DNA of 64,000 bases from Beta vulgaris subsp. vulgaris (lineage: Eukaryota > Streptophyta > Magnoliopsida > Caryophyllales > Amaranthaceae). Position 1 is the stretch's first letter. Every line of letters starts with the position of its first letter. This document shows, piece by piece, positions 35,701 to 47,529 of this stretch. Where the stretch lies: assembly GCF_026745355.1 (NCBI RefSeq), contig NC_079202.1:45138173-45202172 (forward strand), written 5' to 3'. The notes below the pieces were generated by a model. That model made no database searches. It was not told the DNA's origin and saw only the letters and a program-made list of their open reading frames with translations. The translations under genes were made by a program, and so were the position numbers.

Positions 35701-36807
35701 TTATGCAAGCAGATATGGAAGGGGGAACTATTATCCTCATTTTGGGGGTAATGCATCATCCTGGAGGGAGGGTGGGTAACTATTACCCCTGAATGAGGGT
35801 AATAATTCCCCCTTCTTTACACAATCAATGCCTTATCTGTCACCAGCTACATTACCTTCAAACCAAGCATGGCTTATAGTTATGTGAGTGTTATGGATAG
35901 CCTGCTTTATGTTTAAGCACTGTCGCAGCTACTCATATACTTGTACAAGCTGTACAAATGAAAACTTGCTGATCCTGTTTTAAATGTGCAACTCAAAAAT
36001 CATACGATCAGGTAATTAAATTATCATCAACAAAAAGTCTAGAGCAGTAGAGGATTGAACTGAATGGAGTTGTAGATCTGGTTGGTAAATAAAAAAGAGT
36101 GAGAAATGAAGTGGAAGATTTAGTGATGATTCAACTGCCAAGTTCACTTAAACTTTCAAAGCTTGATGTGGGACCACAGTCGTCGGTCCATGGGATATTG
36201 AGCTAGCATCTTGGCTCGCAGTAACAATTTTGCCGAGTATATCACCTGCTGGAGATCAAGTCGATCTCACAGTCCGAACTTGTTACATCTTTGTTTTGAT
36301 AATGCTCGAGTCTTTTATTGTCATTGACCAGTTAAGATAGTACTTTCATTGGTGATTGTGGGGTTCCTGAAATTGTGATGAGTGCGTTACTGATAGGTTG
36401 ATGAGGTTCCTATATTCAAATTGAAATTATAATCGTTGTTCTTGGTGCCTTCACTCTCTTTTTCTAGCTTAGGGCCATATATGATAATCGATTGCATTTA
36501 TTAATATCACGACCTTGCCTTAGAAAGGCCTTTTATTCTATTAGTAGCTTTCTCTTTGTCCTGCATTCCTGCTTACGCTGTTCTTTCTTGTATGTTATCT
36601 TACTGTACTTGGAGTTAACTTTGATGCTAATATGTTGGCCTTTCACAGTTGGTAGGGTGGCTGTTTGCAGCACCATTCATCCTGGCTCTACTATATGTTA
36701 TATTCTTGCCTTGTTACAAGATTCTTGTGCGGAAATTCAGCTCTGCCCCGTTAAGCCCAACGATGCCAAGCCAAGAAGAACTTAGGGTTAAGGTGAGGGC
36801 TGCCTGA
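32738..36807 (+). CDS. DUF2062 family membrane protein
   Basis: Five coding exons join in frame: 32738-32814, 33067-33137, 33948-34053, 34191-34323, 36649-36807 (546 nt, 181 aa). The protein starts MRIPRLGLCSWVNNKIVEPL. It has the DUF2062-like segment KLLAFSSALGFTFGIFPICG with a hydrophobic helix, a second hydrophobic stretch VTVLLCGMAIPLLGS, a loop with GGPRFPLTPDALKKVL, and a C-terminal helix LVGWLFAAPFILALLYVIFL followed by a basic tail. DUF2062 has no established biochemical function; topology suggests a small multi-pass membrane protein. Intron 4 is 2.3 kb and contains a Tourist-like MITE. The start is preceded by about 350 bp before the Harbinger end, so promoter and leader must be compact or overlap the transposon. 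Confidence 0.85.
35601..35873. mobile_element. Tourist-like MITE in DUF2062 intron 4
   Basis: TTA duplications (35598-35600, 35874-35876) flank inverted ends GGGCATGCTTAGATTGAGAG and TTCAAACCAAGCATGGC. 273 bp, non-coding. The 3-bp TTA target site is typical of PIF/Harbinger-derived Tourist elements. Confidence 0.8.
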
Positions 36808-37990
36808 ACTACTGTATTTTTTAAAACACATGTACTTCATTCCTTTGGACATCAAGATTTTGAGGTCTTCAATGTTTTTCTCGAGGCCTCAATTGTATAG
36901 ACTATATGCTCATGGGTTCTCGATACATTAGGTGTTCCCTTCGCAAGCAGGGTCTCCTAATGTTTCCTTTTCCTTGCCTTTTTCTAAATACAAATGTTCA
37001 TGGGTTTGCTTAGTTAAATACTCTGATCAAGAGATGTTCTCAACAAAATGAACTGATCTTCGTTCAGCATGTTATGTACATGTGAATCCCAATCTTTAAC
37101 AGAATCACTGATCTCAGCTGAACACTATATGCTGCTGTATGGAGGATGATTGCTTCCATTGTAGTCAAATCGAAAGAACTATCTAAAGCGAAGGTGATCC
37201 AGTTCATCCCCCTTCTCATTTGTAAATATCCAAAAAACATGGAGAGGAAAGCACATCTACTCTCTAATCTTGCTATGAAAGAAGCGACAACTTATTCTAC
37301 TGAAGGTTGTATATTGTTTATCTTATTGCACAGTTGGTCTACTACTACCATATTTGATGGGGCATGTTATCATATTCCACTGCCCTGAATGAAAGTGATG
37401 TAGCCACGTTCCTTTTTTTATCAGGAGGTTGCAGCATCATACTATTAACACAACATCTTGCGCTGTTACTACTGTTAGTTCTGAAGTACACAGTTGTATA
37501 TGTGTGAAAGTATGTTGTGAGTGCTCTCTAATCAATCATGTATCATAGTACGTCTCTTTGTAACATTGCATATAAATGTCTTATAGTTTTATAAAACAAC
37601 CTATTAGTAAATATGATAACTTATTACTTTATATTTTCTCTAAAGTCATAAAGACTTCTGATTGATTTAGAGTTTTCTAACAGTAGGAATTTGATAGATC
37701 CAGACCACTGATCTACCAAGTTGGTAAAATTAGTTCTAGAAAAGCATAAAGATGTTGGATGAGATATATTCAGTCAAAATAAAGCTCAGAAGTGGGTTAA
37801 ACTAATTTATTAAGTTCATTAGGAATAAATGGAGTTTAGCAAAATTATGTTAGCAAAATAAGGTGGGGAGGACATAGCCGGATGTTTGAGGGAGAATAGA
37901 AGAAGACTAATGGAGTTGGAGTCTCTTAAGTTTTTGGTTCAAAGAAATAAGGTATGAGATATGGGTTTAGAGTTACTAAAATTTATACTT
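36808..37990. other. DUF2062 gene 3' flank
   Basis: Presumably contains the 3' untranslated region. The 80-codon ORF at 37146-37388 has no recognisable domain and is not supported as a gene. No transposon ends recognised. Confidence 0.45.
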
Positions 37991-37991
37991 A

Positions 37992-38230
37992 GTGTTTGTT
38001 TGCAAAATTTTGAATTTTTAAATTCATACCTCAAATCCACAAGGTATGGGGTTTAGAAACCTAAGGGGAAGGTAGGTATGATTCATACCAAACTTTCAGG
38101 TATACAAATAAAAGGAAAAACTTCATTTTAAGATAAATCCAAACACATGAAATCAAGTATCAAGTTTCAACACTATATTACCCCAGTTCTGCCCTTATTT
38201 CAAACCTATATCACTTCGCGAACCAAACAC
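37992..38230. mobile_element. Possible Tourist-like MITE
   Basis: Ends GTGTTTGTTTGC and GCGAACCAAACAC are near-inverted, and the interior has no ORF. The left flank is TTA but the right is TCC, so a target duplication is not confirmed. Confidence 0.4.
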
Positions 38231-38889
38231 TCCCTCGACTACAGGGATTATAGGCAACTAAGAGCTTGATAAAACTTGCGTGAGGATAAGCATGGCTTAG
38301 GGAAAAATTATGATAAGGATTTGAATGAAATTTGGATAACATGTGAGAAGATAAAATTTTGAATACAACAACAATCTAGTTGGGACATTGCACGAGAAGT
38401 CCATACTCTTGCTACAAAAGCAAGAGAAGGAATCCCCTACGGCCCTACCTTTCTTATTACTTTTTTCATTTGCCAAAAAGAAAATATAAAAAAGAACGAG
38501 ATTTATCCATTTAGATAAGGGAAATGAAATGGACGTGTTCAATTAGACATGAAGACATCCATACCTTTTTAAATGAACACTTCCATGAAAACCGATTAGA
38601 GATGTTTATAATATGTATGGAGACAAACTTTAGTCTTTATTATATCAGAGTGTCAAATGTTTTAGAGATTGCAAATACCAACAAAAGCAATTTGTCTTTT
38701 GGCAATTGTGGAGTACTATAATACAATTCAAACTAACAAGTTTTTTTTGTTCTAAGATGTTGGTAGTAGATTCCCTACTCTAATAGATTGAGTATTAAGT
38801 TTCTTAGGTCTTCTAAACGTGTTTGTACGTTCTTATTTACATAATTTAATCAACTTTTAGTTTTATGTTTTCAATTTTGATCTTATCTC
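38231..38889. other. Gene-free stretch
   Basis: AT-rich; two short ORFs (38297-38542 minus, 38524-38721 plus) overlap each other and show no domain. No element termini recognised. Confidence 0.45.
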
Positions 38890-38892
38890 TAA

Positions 38893-39137
38893 GGGTCTGT
38901 TCTCCCCAGCTTATTTTCAGTTCAGTTCAGTTCAGTTCAGTTCAGTTCAGCTCCAATAAGTTCAGTTCAGTTCAGTTCAGCTCCAATAAGTTCAGTTCAG
39001 TTCAGTTCAGCTCCAATAAGTTCAGTTCAGTTCAGATCAGTTCAGTTCAGATCAGTTCAGTTCAGTTCAGCTCTATTCTTTTTATAACCATTTTGTTAAA
39101 TATTATTATTATTATGTTGGTATAATTTATTTTACTA

Positions 39138-39173
<36 letters not shown>

Positions 39174-39855
39174 TAAATATATATCATTACTATTAAGTAT
39201 TATTATTATTGTTGAATCTATATATTTTTTTTATTATAGCTTTACTAATTATTATTACTATTATTATAAGGAGGAACATGGTTTAGGTCAAAGCACAAAT
39301 AAACCCACTTTTTTTAGCCCATAAACCAATCAAATCGCGTCAAGACGGTTTATGATGTAATTTTCGCGGTCCAACCCAATCATTATTTTTATTACTAAAT
39401 ATTTTTATATTATTAAATCTAATTATTAAAATAGTAATATTAATTTACTTCTTAGATATTATTGTTATTGTATATCATCGTCAAGTATTAATATATTAAT
39501 ACAAATAATATTAAATAATTATTATTAATTATCATTATTATCATTAATTATTATTATTATTAATTTATGATTATTAATGTTATTTATTTATAACTATCAT
39601 TTAAAAATATTCAAAATACTACTATTATTATTCATTATTATTACTTATCATAATAATTATTACTTAATATTCATATTATTATTGTTTAAAATATTAATTA
39701 TATATTTATTACATTCAATTTATTTCAATGTAATTTAATTCAATTCAGTTCAATTCAGTTCAGTTCAGCTCTGATAAGTTCAGTTCAGTTCAGCTCCGAT
39801 AAGTTCAGTTCAGTTCAGTTCAGTTCAGCTGTTTTATGCCGAAGAGAACATGCCC
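38893..39855 (-). mobile_element. 963-bp Tourist element, left arm of an inverted pair
   Basis: TAA duplications (38890-38892, 39856-39858) flank ends GGGTCTGTTCTCCCCAGC and GCCGAAGAGAACATGCCC. Both ends carry (TTCAG)n arrays. The AT-rich core includes TTATTA microsatellites and a conserved island near 39285-39390 (GGTCAAAGCACAAATAAACC). It is in the opposite orientation to 40134-41114. The 86-codon ORF within the TTCAG array is repeat-encoded, not a gene. Confidence 0.85.
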
Positions 39856-40133
39856 TAAGTCAGGAGGGGAGCTATGGTATCTTCCAATGAAATATCTTTT
39901 TTATTCTTAGCTAAATATATATACTTAATTGGACATTCAGATTTTGTACAATTATATCCTTTCCTAATTTAAAGATAGATCAAAAATTCCAATAATAAAC
40001 TAAATAAGCATTAACAAAGTAACTTGACATAATGAGAAAAATGGTTACTCAATAAAAACATTACAAATTTAATTTGACTACAAAATTTTACATCTAAATG
40101 TTTATCTCAATTTATAAAAACCTTATAGATTAC

Positions 40134-40915
40134 GGGCTTGTTCTCTTCGGCATAAAACAGCTGAACTGAATTGAACTGAACTGAACTATTGGAGCTGAAC
40201 TGAACTGAACTTATCAGAGCTGAGCTGAACTGAACTGAACTGAACTGAACTGAACTGAACTGAATTGAATTGAATTGAATTGAATTGAATTGAATTGAAT
40301 TGAATTGAATTGAATTGAATTGAATTGAATTAAATTGAAATAAACTGAATGTAATAAATAATATTTTTAAACAATAATAATATAAATATTAAATAATAAT
40401 TATAATGATAAGTAATAATAATAATAATAATAGTATTTTGGATATTTTTAAATGATAGTTATAAATAAATAATATTAATAATCATAAATTATTATTAATA
40501 ATAATAATTAATGATAATAATGATAATTAATAATAATTATTTTATATTATTTGTATTAATATATTAATACTTGATGATGATATATAATAACAATAATATC
40601 TATGAAGTAAATTAATATTACTATTTTAATAATTAGATTTAATAATATAAAAATATTTAGTAATAAAAATAATAATTGGGTTGGACCGCAAAAATTACAT
40701 CATAAACCGTCTTGACGCAATTTGATTGGTTTATGGGCTAAAAAAAGTGGGTTTATTTGTGCTTTGACCTAAATCATGTTCCTCCTAATAATAATAGTAA
40801 TAATAATTCGTAAAGCTATAATAAACAAAATAATATATAGAAACAACAATAATAATATTAATACTTAATAGTAATGATATATATTTAAATGATAATAATA
40901 ATCATAATAATAATC

Positions 40916-40976
<61 letters not shown>

Positions 40977-41114
40977 GAGTAATTAGTAAAATAAATTATA
41001 CCAACATAATAATAATATTTGACAAAATGGTTATAAAAGAATAGAGCTGAACTAAACTGAACTGATTGGAGCTGAACTGAACTGAACTGAAAATAAGTTG
41101 GGGAGAACAGACCC
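40134..41114 (+). mobile_element. 981-bp Tourist element, right arm of the inverted pair
   Basis: TAC duplications (40131-40133, 41115-41117) flank ends GGGCTTGTTCTCTTCGG and GGGGAGAACAGACCC. Subterminal (GAACT)n and (GAATT)n arrays surround an AT-rich core with an ATA-type microsatellite (about 40872-40977). The conserved island near 40675-40785 is the reverse complement of the one at 39285-39390. No transposase. Confidence 0.85.
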
Positions 41115-41117
41115 TAC

Positions 41118-41432
41118 AGTAGTTTGTTTAACAATAATTATAAATCAAACTTCTATAATTATATCTTGATGAAATTTATTAAGAATAGACCCAAATAATC
41201 GACGCACGTATCGCGTGCATAGAAGACTAGTACGATGTGTTGAAAGGGGAGCAAATTTCCTTATAAAGAACAATCAAGCTTTTTTTAAAAAAAAGAGAAA
41301 GTTTTAAAAAATTATAAATACTTTAAAGTCTTAATCGGTAACACATCATCAAAATATGCATGCATGACATGGACCAGAAATTTTGTTAGTTAAATCTTAC
41401 TATTAGCAGTTCTAATCACATAAATATCTTGT
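41118..41432. other. Short gene-free stretch with a Helitron-like 3' end
   Basis: At 41201-41230 a hairpin GCACGTATCGCGTGC is followed by ATAGAAGACTAG and then T. This matches a Helitron 3' terminus ending at 41230 on the plus strand. The matching 5' end was not located; the element may have been truncated by the Tourist insertion. Confidence 0.45.
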
Positions 41433-41469
41433 GAAAGTATTGGGTCAGACCGTCTGACCCAATACTTTC
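41433..41469. repeat. Perfect 18-bp palindrome with one-base loop
   Basis: The arms GAAAGTATTGGGTCAGAC and GTCTGACCCAATACTTTC are exact inverted copies separated by a single C. It may be the fused termini of a small element or a hairpin end of a larger repeat. Part of the sequence recurs in diverged form near 42070-42115. Confidence 0.85.
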
Positions 41470-41511
41470 TGTCGGATGGGCTGAGCAAGTGTAAGGAAGA
41501 AGACGAAGAAG

Positions 41512-41700
41512 ATGCAAGGACTTTACCATCAACAGCAGCAACTCGTAGCTCTTCTCTCCGTTGCTCTCGCCAGAGATGACTCTTCATCTTCTTCTTCAAT
41601 CACCACCTATTCTTCCTCCACTCACACTATCGACATGTCATCATCTTCCTCAACGAGTCAAGAATCGGACGAGCCGAATCGTCTTTCTGCCATTAACTGA
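41512..41700 (+). CDS. Serine-rich ORF, possible captured gene fragment
   Basis: A 62-codon ORF (MQGLYHQQQQLVALLSVALA at the start, then long Ser runs, ending RLSAIN before a TGA). The N-terminal composition and the codon use of the first 25 codons look coding rather than random, in contrast to the AT-rich surroundings. It could be the first exon of a host protein captured by a transposon, or a truncated gene. I do not recognise the family with confidence, and no splice donor continuing the frame is obvious. It lies next to the 41433 palindrome. Confidence 0.35.
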   Translation: MQGLYHQQQQLVALLSVALARDDSSSSSSITTYSSSTHTIDMSSSSSTSQESDEPNRLSAIN

Positions 41701-41875
41701 TATGATTTTCCAGGAACCATAATGCATTGTGTTCCAGGTACCACCAATGACCAAAGGGCAAAAAGAAAACAATTATTAAACGTATGAAATTGGTGTGTAT
41801 TTTTGCAATTTTGGAAGGAGGAGAGAGAGAATGAGTAATCAGAAGAAGATAATGCTTTCCTTCTTGTGATATGAT

Positions 41876-42025
41876 TTTTCTTTCATTTGGTCTTCTGTGT
41901 TCTTTCAGTTGGTGTGTAAATTCTTTCAACTTGTATTGTTTTTCTTTCATTTGGTCTTTTGTGTTCTTTCAGTTGGTGTGTAAATTCTTTCAGCTTGTGT
42001 TGTTTTTCTTTCATTTGGTCTTCTG
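41876..42025. repeat. 64-bp tandem repeat, about 2.3 units
   Basis: Units start at TTTCATTTGGTCTTCTGTGT (41881), recur at 41945, and recur partially at 42009. Units one and two differ at only a few positions. Minus-strand ORFs here repeat the same peptide and are artefacts of the array. Confidence 0.85.
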
Positions 42026-42506
42026 AACAAAAATTGAAACCAACTGAAAAAAATTGAAACCAACTTAAAGTCATCTGACCAAATATTATGGTCGGACACA
42101 TCTCACCCAATACCTTCTCAAATATCTTTGTATGTTTATACATGTATCTTCCGCAATTCATAAAGGTATATTTGGAGCTCATTTTTTAAGCTTTGTCAGA
42201 CATTTTCAAAATTACTTTTGATCATTTAATTTGTTATTTCTCGTTTCGAACATTTCAAATTTGGTTTAGTTCATTTTTTAAGTTATTTTTTCTCATTTAA
42301 TGGGGTGACATATACACTTCGATGTGTATTTCGTCAACCACAATCATGAAAAATCCAAACCCAAATTGACTTTTTAAAACATGAACCCCATAATTTCAAA
42401 TCATTCATTGGGTATAAAATAACTCACTGTTTTTTTAAGCACGTATAAGAATACAACTCTTTTAAATAGAGGGATTTTCTCTTTTCCATCAAATCATATA
42501 TAATGA

Positions 42507-42660
42507 GAGAGAAGTGGTAGCTTAGTGGAGTATCACCCCATTCTAAGACATTACTCCGGATTAGAATTCTCATCCCAACAATATATTGGGGCATTAGCCT
42601 AATAGCCTAATACGGGTTGATTTTCGAATCAATTATTTTTTCTAATTAAAGAAAAAAATC
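42507..42660 (+). mobile_element. tRNA-derived SINE
   Basis: The A-box-like GGTAGCTTAGTGGAG (from 42516) and the B-box-like GGATTAGAATTCTC (42558-42571) have tRNA-like spacing. They are followed by a body ending in GGGGCATTAGCCTAATAGCC and an A-rich tail (GAAAAAAATC). The layout resembles Amaranthaceae SINEs as I remember them; the exact family is not confirmed. Confidence 0.6.
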
Positions 42661-43282
42661 AAATCCGATAATAATATAATTTGCATTAGGTACTAATAGT
42701 GTATTACAATTAAGAATAATTCATCTAAAGAGAACAATAATTCTTCCTAGAGCAAACAATTATTTTACAATAAATCAAAAAACATTAATTTCCCCAAATA
42801 ATACATGCTAGTACTTGGTCTTATCATTAATCCTATAATTCAACATAATCCCATGAAAATGACATTTTATCTTGGTTTTGTAGCATTTCGAAGTTGCAAT
42901 TCCAAAATTAACAATTTCATGATCATAATTAACATCTACATAACAATAAAAAATCATAAATATGGCATGACTCATGACTTAAAAATGCCATGTTTAAGTA
43001 CTACAACTTTCAGATTTAGACCTTTCGTCATCCACAAGAGTCGTCATTATTTTTGTCTCTTTTAGTTGACAGATGGAACTGCATGCTGCATTCCATGGAT
43101 AAACTAAACTAAATCCGCCATTTTTTCTTACATCACACATCAAATCCAATACAAATTCCACTATTAATGTACTCAGATCTCCTCCTTAAATTTCCAAGAA
43201 AAACTCAATAGTTCAGAGTTTTCCTTAAATTCATCATTGTAAAACCCTAATTTCCGAGAATTTAGGTTAATCTGTAAAAAAA
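42661..43282. promoter_or_regulatory. Upstream region of the ATL gene
   Basis: No gene. The last ~150 bp before the ATG at 43283 probably holds the leader. A confident TATA box was not found. The 86-codon ORF at 42805-43065 lacks recognisable features. Confidence 0.4.
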
Positions 43283-46200
43283 ATGTCGTCTTCAGATGCA
43301 ACTTACATTAGTAGACGGAGCAGCCGTGGAATTGTAGAATCGAATTCAATTGAAGGAGATGCAAGTACAATAACAAGTAGCAGTAATAGCAACAATGGCG
43401 GTGTTAGCAACACTGAAACAATAAAATTGTATGAAGCAATTATATTTTCTGGACCAATTGTGTTCACATTGATCATCCTTTTCTTGTTTTACTTCTTTTA
43501 TCTTCGCCGTCATAGTGTTGATTGGTCTTCTCTTCGTATGCGCGCTTCTAATTCCGCCGCTGCCGCCGCTGTCGCAGACGATTCCAATGATGTTGGGGTA
43601 AAGCTAGATAATTAGCTAGATTGATGAATTGATTAAGTTTATGAGTATAATTTGTTTCAAATTTTGGAGAATTTTGGTTGATTTGATTTGTTTATTTATT
43701 AGGTGGCTGAGTTGGGGCTGAAGAAAGAATTCAGGGAGATGCTGCCAATTATTGTTTTTACAGAGAGTTTTTCTGTTAGAGATACACAGTGAGTTTATTA
43801 TATGTTACTGAATTTTGCTTTTCTGATTGTTTAGTGCGCTTATGAAAGTATGTTTGTTTGAGTCTAATCAAATAAGTGAGTGGAGTTTAATTGATTTTTA
43901 AAGGTATGGAAAATGGAAGGTAATTATTTGGTTTTGGAAGATTGTTTTTTGGATAAGAATTTAGGATTTGGATGGACAAGATTTAGTGGGTTTCTTTTCA
44001 GGTTATAGAATTCAGAAGTGGTCATTTGATCTTTCATTTTCATATAATCATGCAAAACAAAGAAATTTAGCTTGGGTGGTTGAGTAAAGATTTTTTAGTG
44101 AGCTTTGTTGCATGGACTCTTTACTGTATTTTAAGAAAGATTCTTCTTAAGAGTGAAGATGCTGACATGGGTATGGAGACTTGGCCAATTCAACGAAGGC
44201 GAAAACAGGCATTTTTTTTATAGAAAAACTGGCATAGTCAAGATGATGTACCCATGTTGGATATTTATTGAAGAGTCCATGTAACATAGCGAGTGTGAGG
44301 AGATATGTATCTATCGCGTTTGCGTTCTTGGTGAATCTGTGCAATGACGTGATTACAGGGACAAAGGAGATTAGAACTATCAAATGTGGAGCAATTACAG
44401 TCCAAGCCTAATGTTGTGCCAGAAGCAACTTGGAGTTGGATTTGTGGTGCTCATACTGCTTCTTTTTTTAGTACTATGTCCATCCCTTTACTCATTTCTG
44501 ATTAGTGCTTTGAATATTTTTCCTAGTTTGTTGTCCTGCGATTTCTTGAGGTATGCTATTGCCTTTTGAGGGTCTTCACATGTAGTCTGTGTTTGTTTTA
44601 GAATTGTGCAGGATTTGGGTTACAACCTAGGTATTAGGTTACTAACTCCCTAATGCAATTTATCAAGATACATGCAAGCCATGTACCCATGGAGCTTTTA
44701 TATCGTGTTGAGGATTGGGAATGGGATTGTTTTTCTAACTTTTACTTTTTCCCTGTTCAATGAGGTCTTATGTTAAAGATCTTTTTCATTAATTTCATTT
44801 CATCTCTCTGTTCTTAGCTCTCCAAAAATTAATCACAATCTTTTAGTGTCCAATTTGCATTATGGTACTGCTGGCGGCTGGGTTAATATAAAAGCTAGCT
44901 TTCCCAACTATTTTGAAAATATTGTAGATGTTTGAGTCATATGAACAAGTGGTATGTACTTGTAGATAACGAACCCTGACTCTAGATCTCAATGAATCTT
45001 CGAAAAAAGCAATTGTTATCAAAAGAATCTGTAAGATTTGGATCCAGCTTTAGTTGCACTCAAATGAGGTTAAGAACACTGACTAGCAAGTTAAAAACAA
45101 AAAAAAGGTGACTTATTATAGTTGGAAAACAACAGCAAACTGAAACAAATGAAAATAAAAGCTAAGGGAAAGGAAGCAACGGTTCTGTAGGGTGGAAATG
45201 GACCATACTTCATGCCCATATAGTAGCTTCTAGAACAACCTAAGTTCTGTAGCTTTCGGGAACTGCCAAGCTCCCCTAAACCTAAGCTTAGAACAACTTG
45301 ATACTGCTGGAAGTGATAGTTGCTTCACTCGTAGTCTTAGACTTCTTACCAAGGCGCAAACAAGCTCACTTCATTCATTAACACTATAATATTCTATAAT
45401 GGAAGTTAAGAAAACAAAAATGAAAGAACTAGAGAATCACTCCCTTAAGCCAGAACATTGGTTACACGTCTCTGTTGCTCATGCATGCTGTCACCTCCCC
45501 AGTTGTCTTCTCCTCCTGACCTTGAGCACATCACTTAGCCTTTTGCAAGTGCTGCTGCTAGTCTGCTGCTGTCTTTAGCTTTAAAGGATCATGTTCAATC
45601 ATGGTAAATTATTTAAACCTGTTCAAGATTCACCATTTAATGTGATTAACTCTAGTTAGTCCATGTAGCTGCTTGATCAAGGTTCCTTCTCCGCCTATTG
45701 GTTACAGAGGATACAGTAAGTCCCTAACATGTGTAAGCCTTTGCTTAACTTTAGGGGCTAGCTTACAAGTTATTCCCTTAATCTTGCTTATGTGCTGAAC
45801 TTTAGTGTTTGCATTATAGTGGCAGTAATGGACCTTAGTTACCTTATTAGCACATGCACAAAGACTAGCTTGAATGGTTATTGATTTGACATATCAAGGG
45901 GGGGTAGATTTGGCAAACTAGGCTAAGTAATTAGGTTTAGGTTAGGGTGTGTTATCAATGATATCCCTAACAGTAGGAGTAGGGAGTGGAGCAAGATCTA
46001 ACTCTTACCCGTTGGCTCTTGTTGATATATACAAAAGTGGTCCTGTTTAACCAGTTTACTCTCTCTGTCCCTTTTAAATTGCTCCATTAGAGTAATTTAC
46101 GTTTAAATTTTTGGTTGGGTCGAGTTGATGTGAGAGTAGAATGGTGGTCCGTCATTACCGTTTATGATACAAAGTCAAAGGAACAAACAGAAAAGGTAAT

Positions 46201-46757
46201 TTTGGCTATCTTAAGAGGGATGAGGGAGTGTTTATTAATATCATTGGATAAGAGTTACGCTTAGAGTGATCTATAATTATGGTTCATCTTTAAGAGATCC
46301 TATGTTACTATTAGCTAATTTTTTCACTTTTTTTTATAGTACTTTATTTGATGTGTATATGAGTTGCATGGGTTAAAGCAGATTATGTTTGGTTACAAAT
46401 TATGAAATATAACCCTACCCAAAGCAGTAGAAGTATGTACATTATATATGATTAAGACAACTGTATTACAGATGTTCAGTGTGCCTAGGGGAGTATCAAG
46501 CAGAAGATAAGCTTCAACAGATACCTGTGTGTGGACATACATTTCATCTGAACTGCATTGACCATTGGCTAGCTACTCGTAGCACCTGTCCACTCTGTCG
46601 GCGTTCCCTTATCAGTGAATCCAAAACTCCCCCAGCCCCAGCCTCAGAGTCTGATAGTAATAATCAGACTGACAGTAGATTTGACAGCACGGAGAATGTT
46701 GATGACATCCTTCGCCGCAATAGACTGCAAATTATATCGGTGCGTACTGTGATCTAG
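43283..46757 (+). CDS. ATL-family RING-H2 E3 ubiquitin ligase (ATL7/58/59-like)
   Basis: Three exons: 43283-43597, 43703-43788, 46472-46757 (687 nt, 228 aa). Residues 51-73 form one transmembrane helix near the N-terminus, followed by [20 protein letters not shown]-like segment [17 protein letters not shown] is encoded by exon 2. The RING-H2 finger (135-176) has ligands C135, C138, C154, H156, H159, C162, C173 and C176 with the DHWL tryptophan, all intact. ATL proteins are membrane-anchored E3 ligases that pair with E2 enzymes. The [25 protein letters not shown] and GHTFH blocks match the ATL7/ATL58/ATL59 group from memory. The C-terminal tail is Ser/Pro-rich and unconserved. Intron 2 is 2.7 kb without recognisable exons. 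Confidence 0.93.
46059..46228. mobile_element. Stowaway-like MITE in ATL intron 2
   Basis: The left end CTCTCTCTGTCCCTTTTAAA and the right end CTTAAGAGGGATGAGGGAG are inverted. The left flank is TA, the right TG. About 170 bp, non-coding. Confidence 0.55.
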
Positions 46758-47529
46758 CTTCTGATTGCTGGAGAATCAGCGACTTGAGGGATTTCTCTAA
46801 AGGTAGGACCTGTACAGAGAAGACAAAAGGTAGGATACGAGATGGCTCTAGGTAATTCTGATTAGCAGTTATGCTATGGTAGTCAGTGCTGTGTTGATGT
46901 CTGTCGTTGCTACAGTCTGTGTGAGGAAGTGGATGACCTTTTTTTACCGAGAAATAGATACCATATGGACTCATAGTTCGGTGTGAAATCAAAGCATTGT
47001 ATCCTGTCTGTGCTTTCCGATGGAGGAAATCTGCAATTGTCCAATCTTTGGAGGGGGAGCTAATGTTTTGTGTAATCAGTGCTCTCTGTACTGTGTAAAA
47101 TTATGTAAAAACTAGTTAGTTGCAGTGAAACTAAGTGGATTTAAATTGTGGAGTACAAAAATAACTTTAAAAGGAGTAGGTTGCCAATTGTTTCTCATGT
47201 TGATGAACATTTGGATGTCATAATTCGCCAATTATTTACATATCTATCGTCATGATGGAACAAACAAATTTGTATTTATTGTTGAGGTGTCACAACAATT
47301 ATTATTATTTTTTGATTTGGACATTTAGCAAAAAATTAATCCAAACTTTTACACCTTTTGAATAGGAGGAAATGGAGAGAAAGAAAGGGAGGGGCACATT
47401 CTTTGGTTTGGATAAGAAGGAAAGGGGGAGCTTTTTTTCTTTTTAGTAACATCATCTCTCCCAAATTTGGAGGCAAACTTTGAGCTGTGTTTTCCCCTCC
47501 TTTTCTTTCCCTTTCCTTTTCTTCCTATA
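46758..47529. other. ATL 3' flank
   Basis: Includes the likely 3' untranslated region. A polypurine/polypyrimidine inverted pair (about 47365-47400 AGGAAATGGAGAG-type, and 47490-47525 CCCTCCTTTTCTTTCC-type) may be a small MITE; ends were not resolved. Confidence 0.4.

Noticed and set aside
38865..39125. ORF encoding repeated FSSVQ peptide
   Set aside because: Purely a translation of the TTCAG pentanucleotide array in a Tourist element.
41690..42182. Minus ORFs with repeated KEKQYKLKEFTHQLKEH peptide
   Set aside because: They translate a 64-bp tandem repeat; the repetition is at DNA level and no start context or homology is evident.
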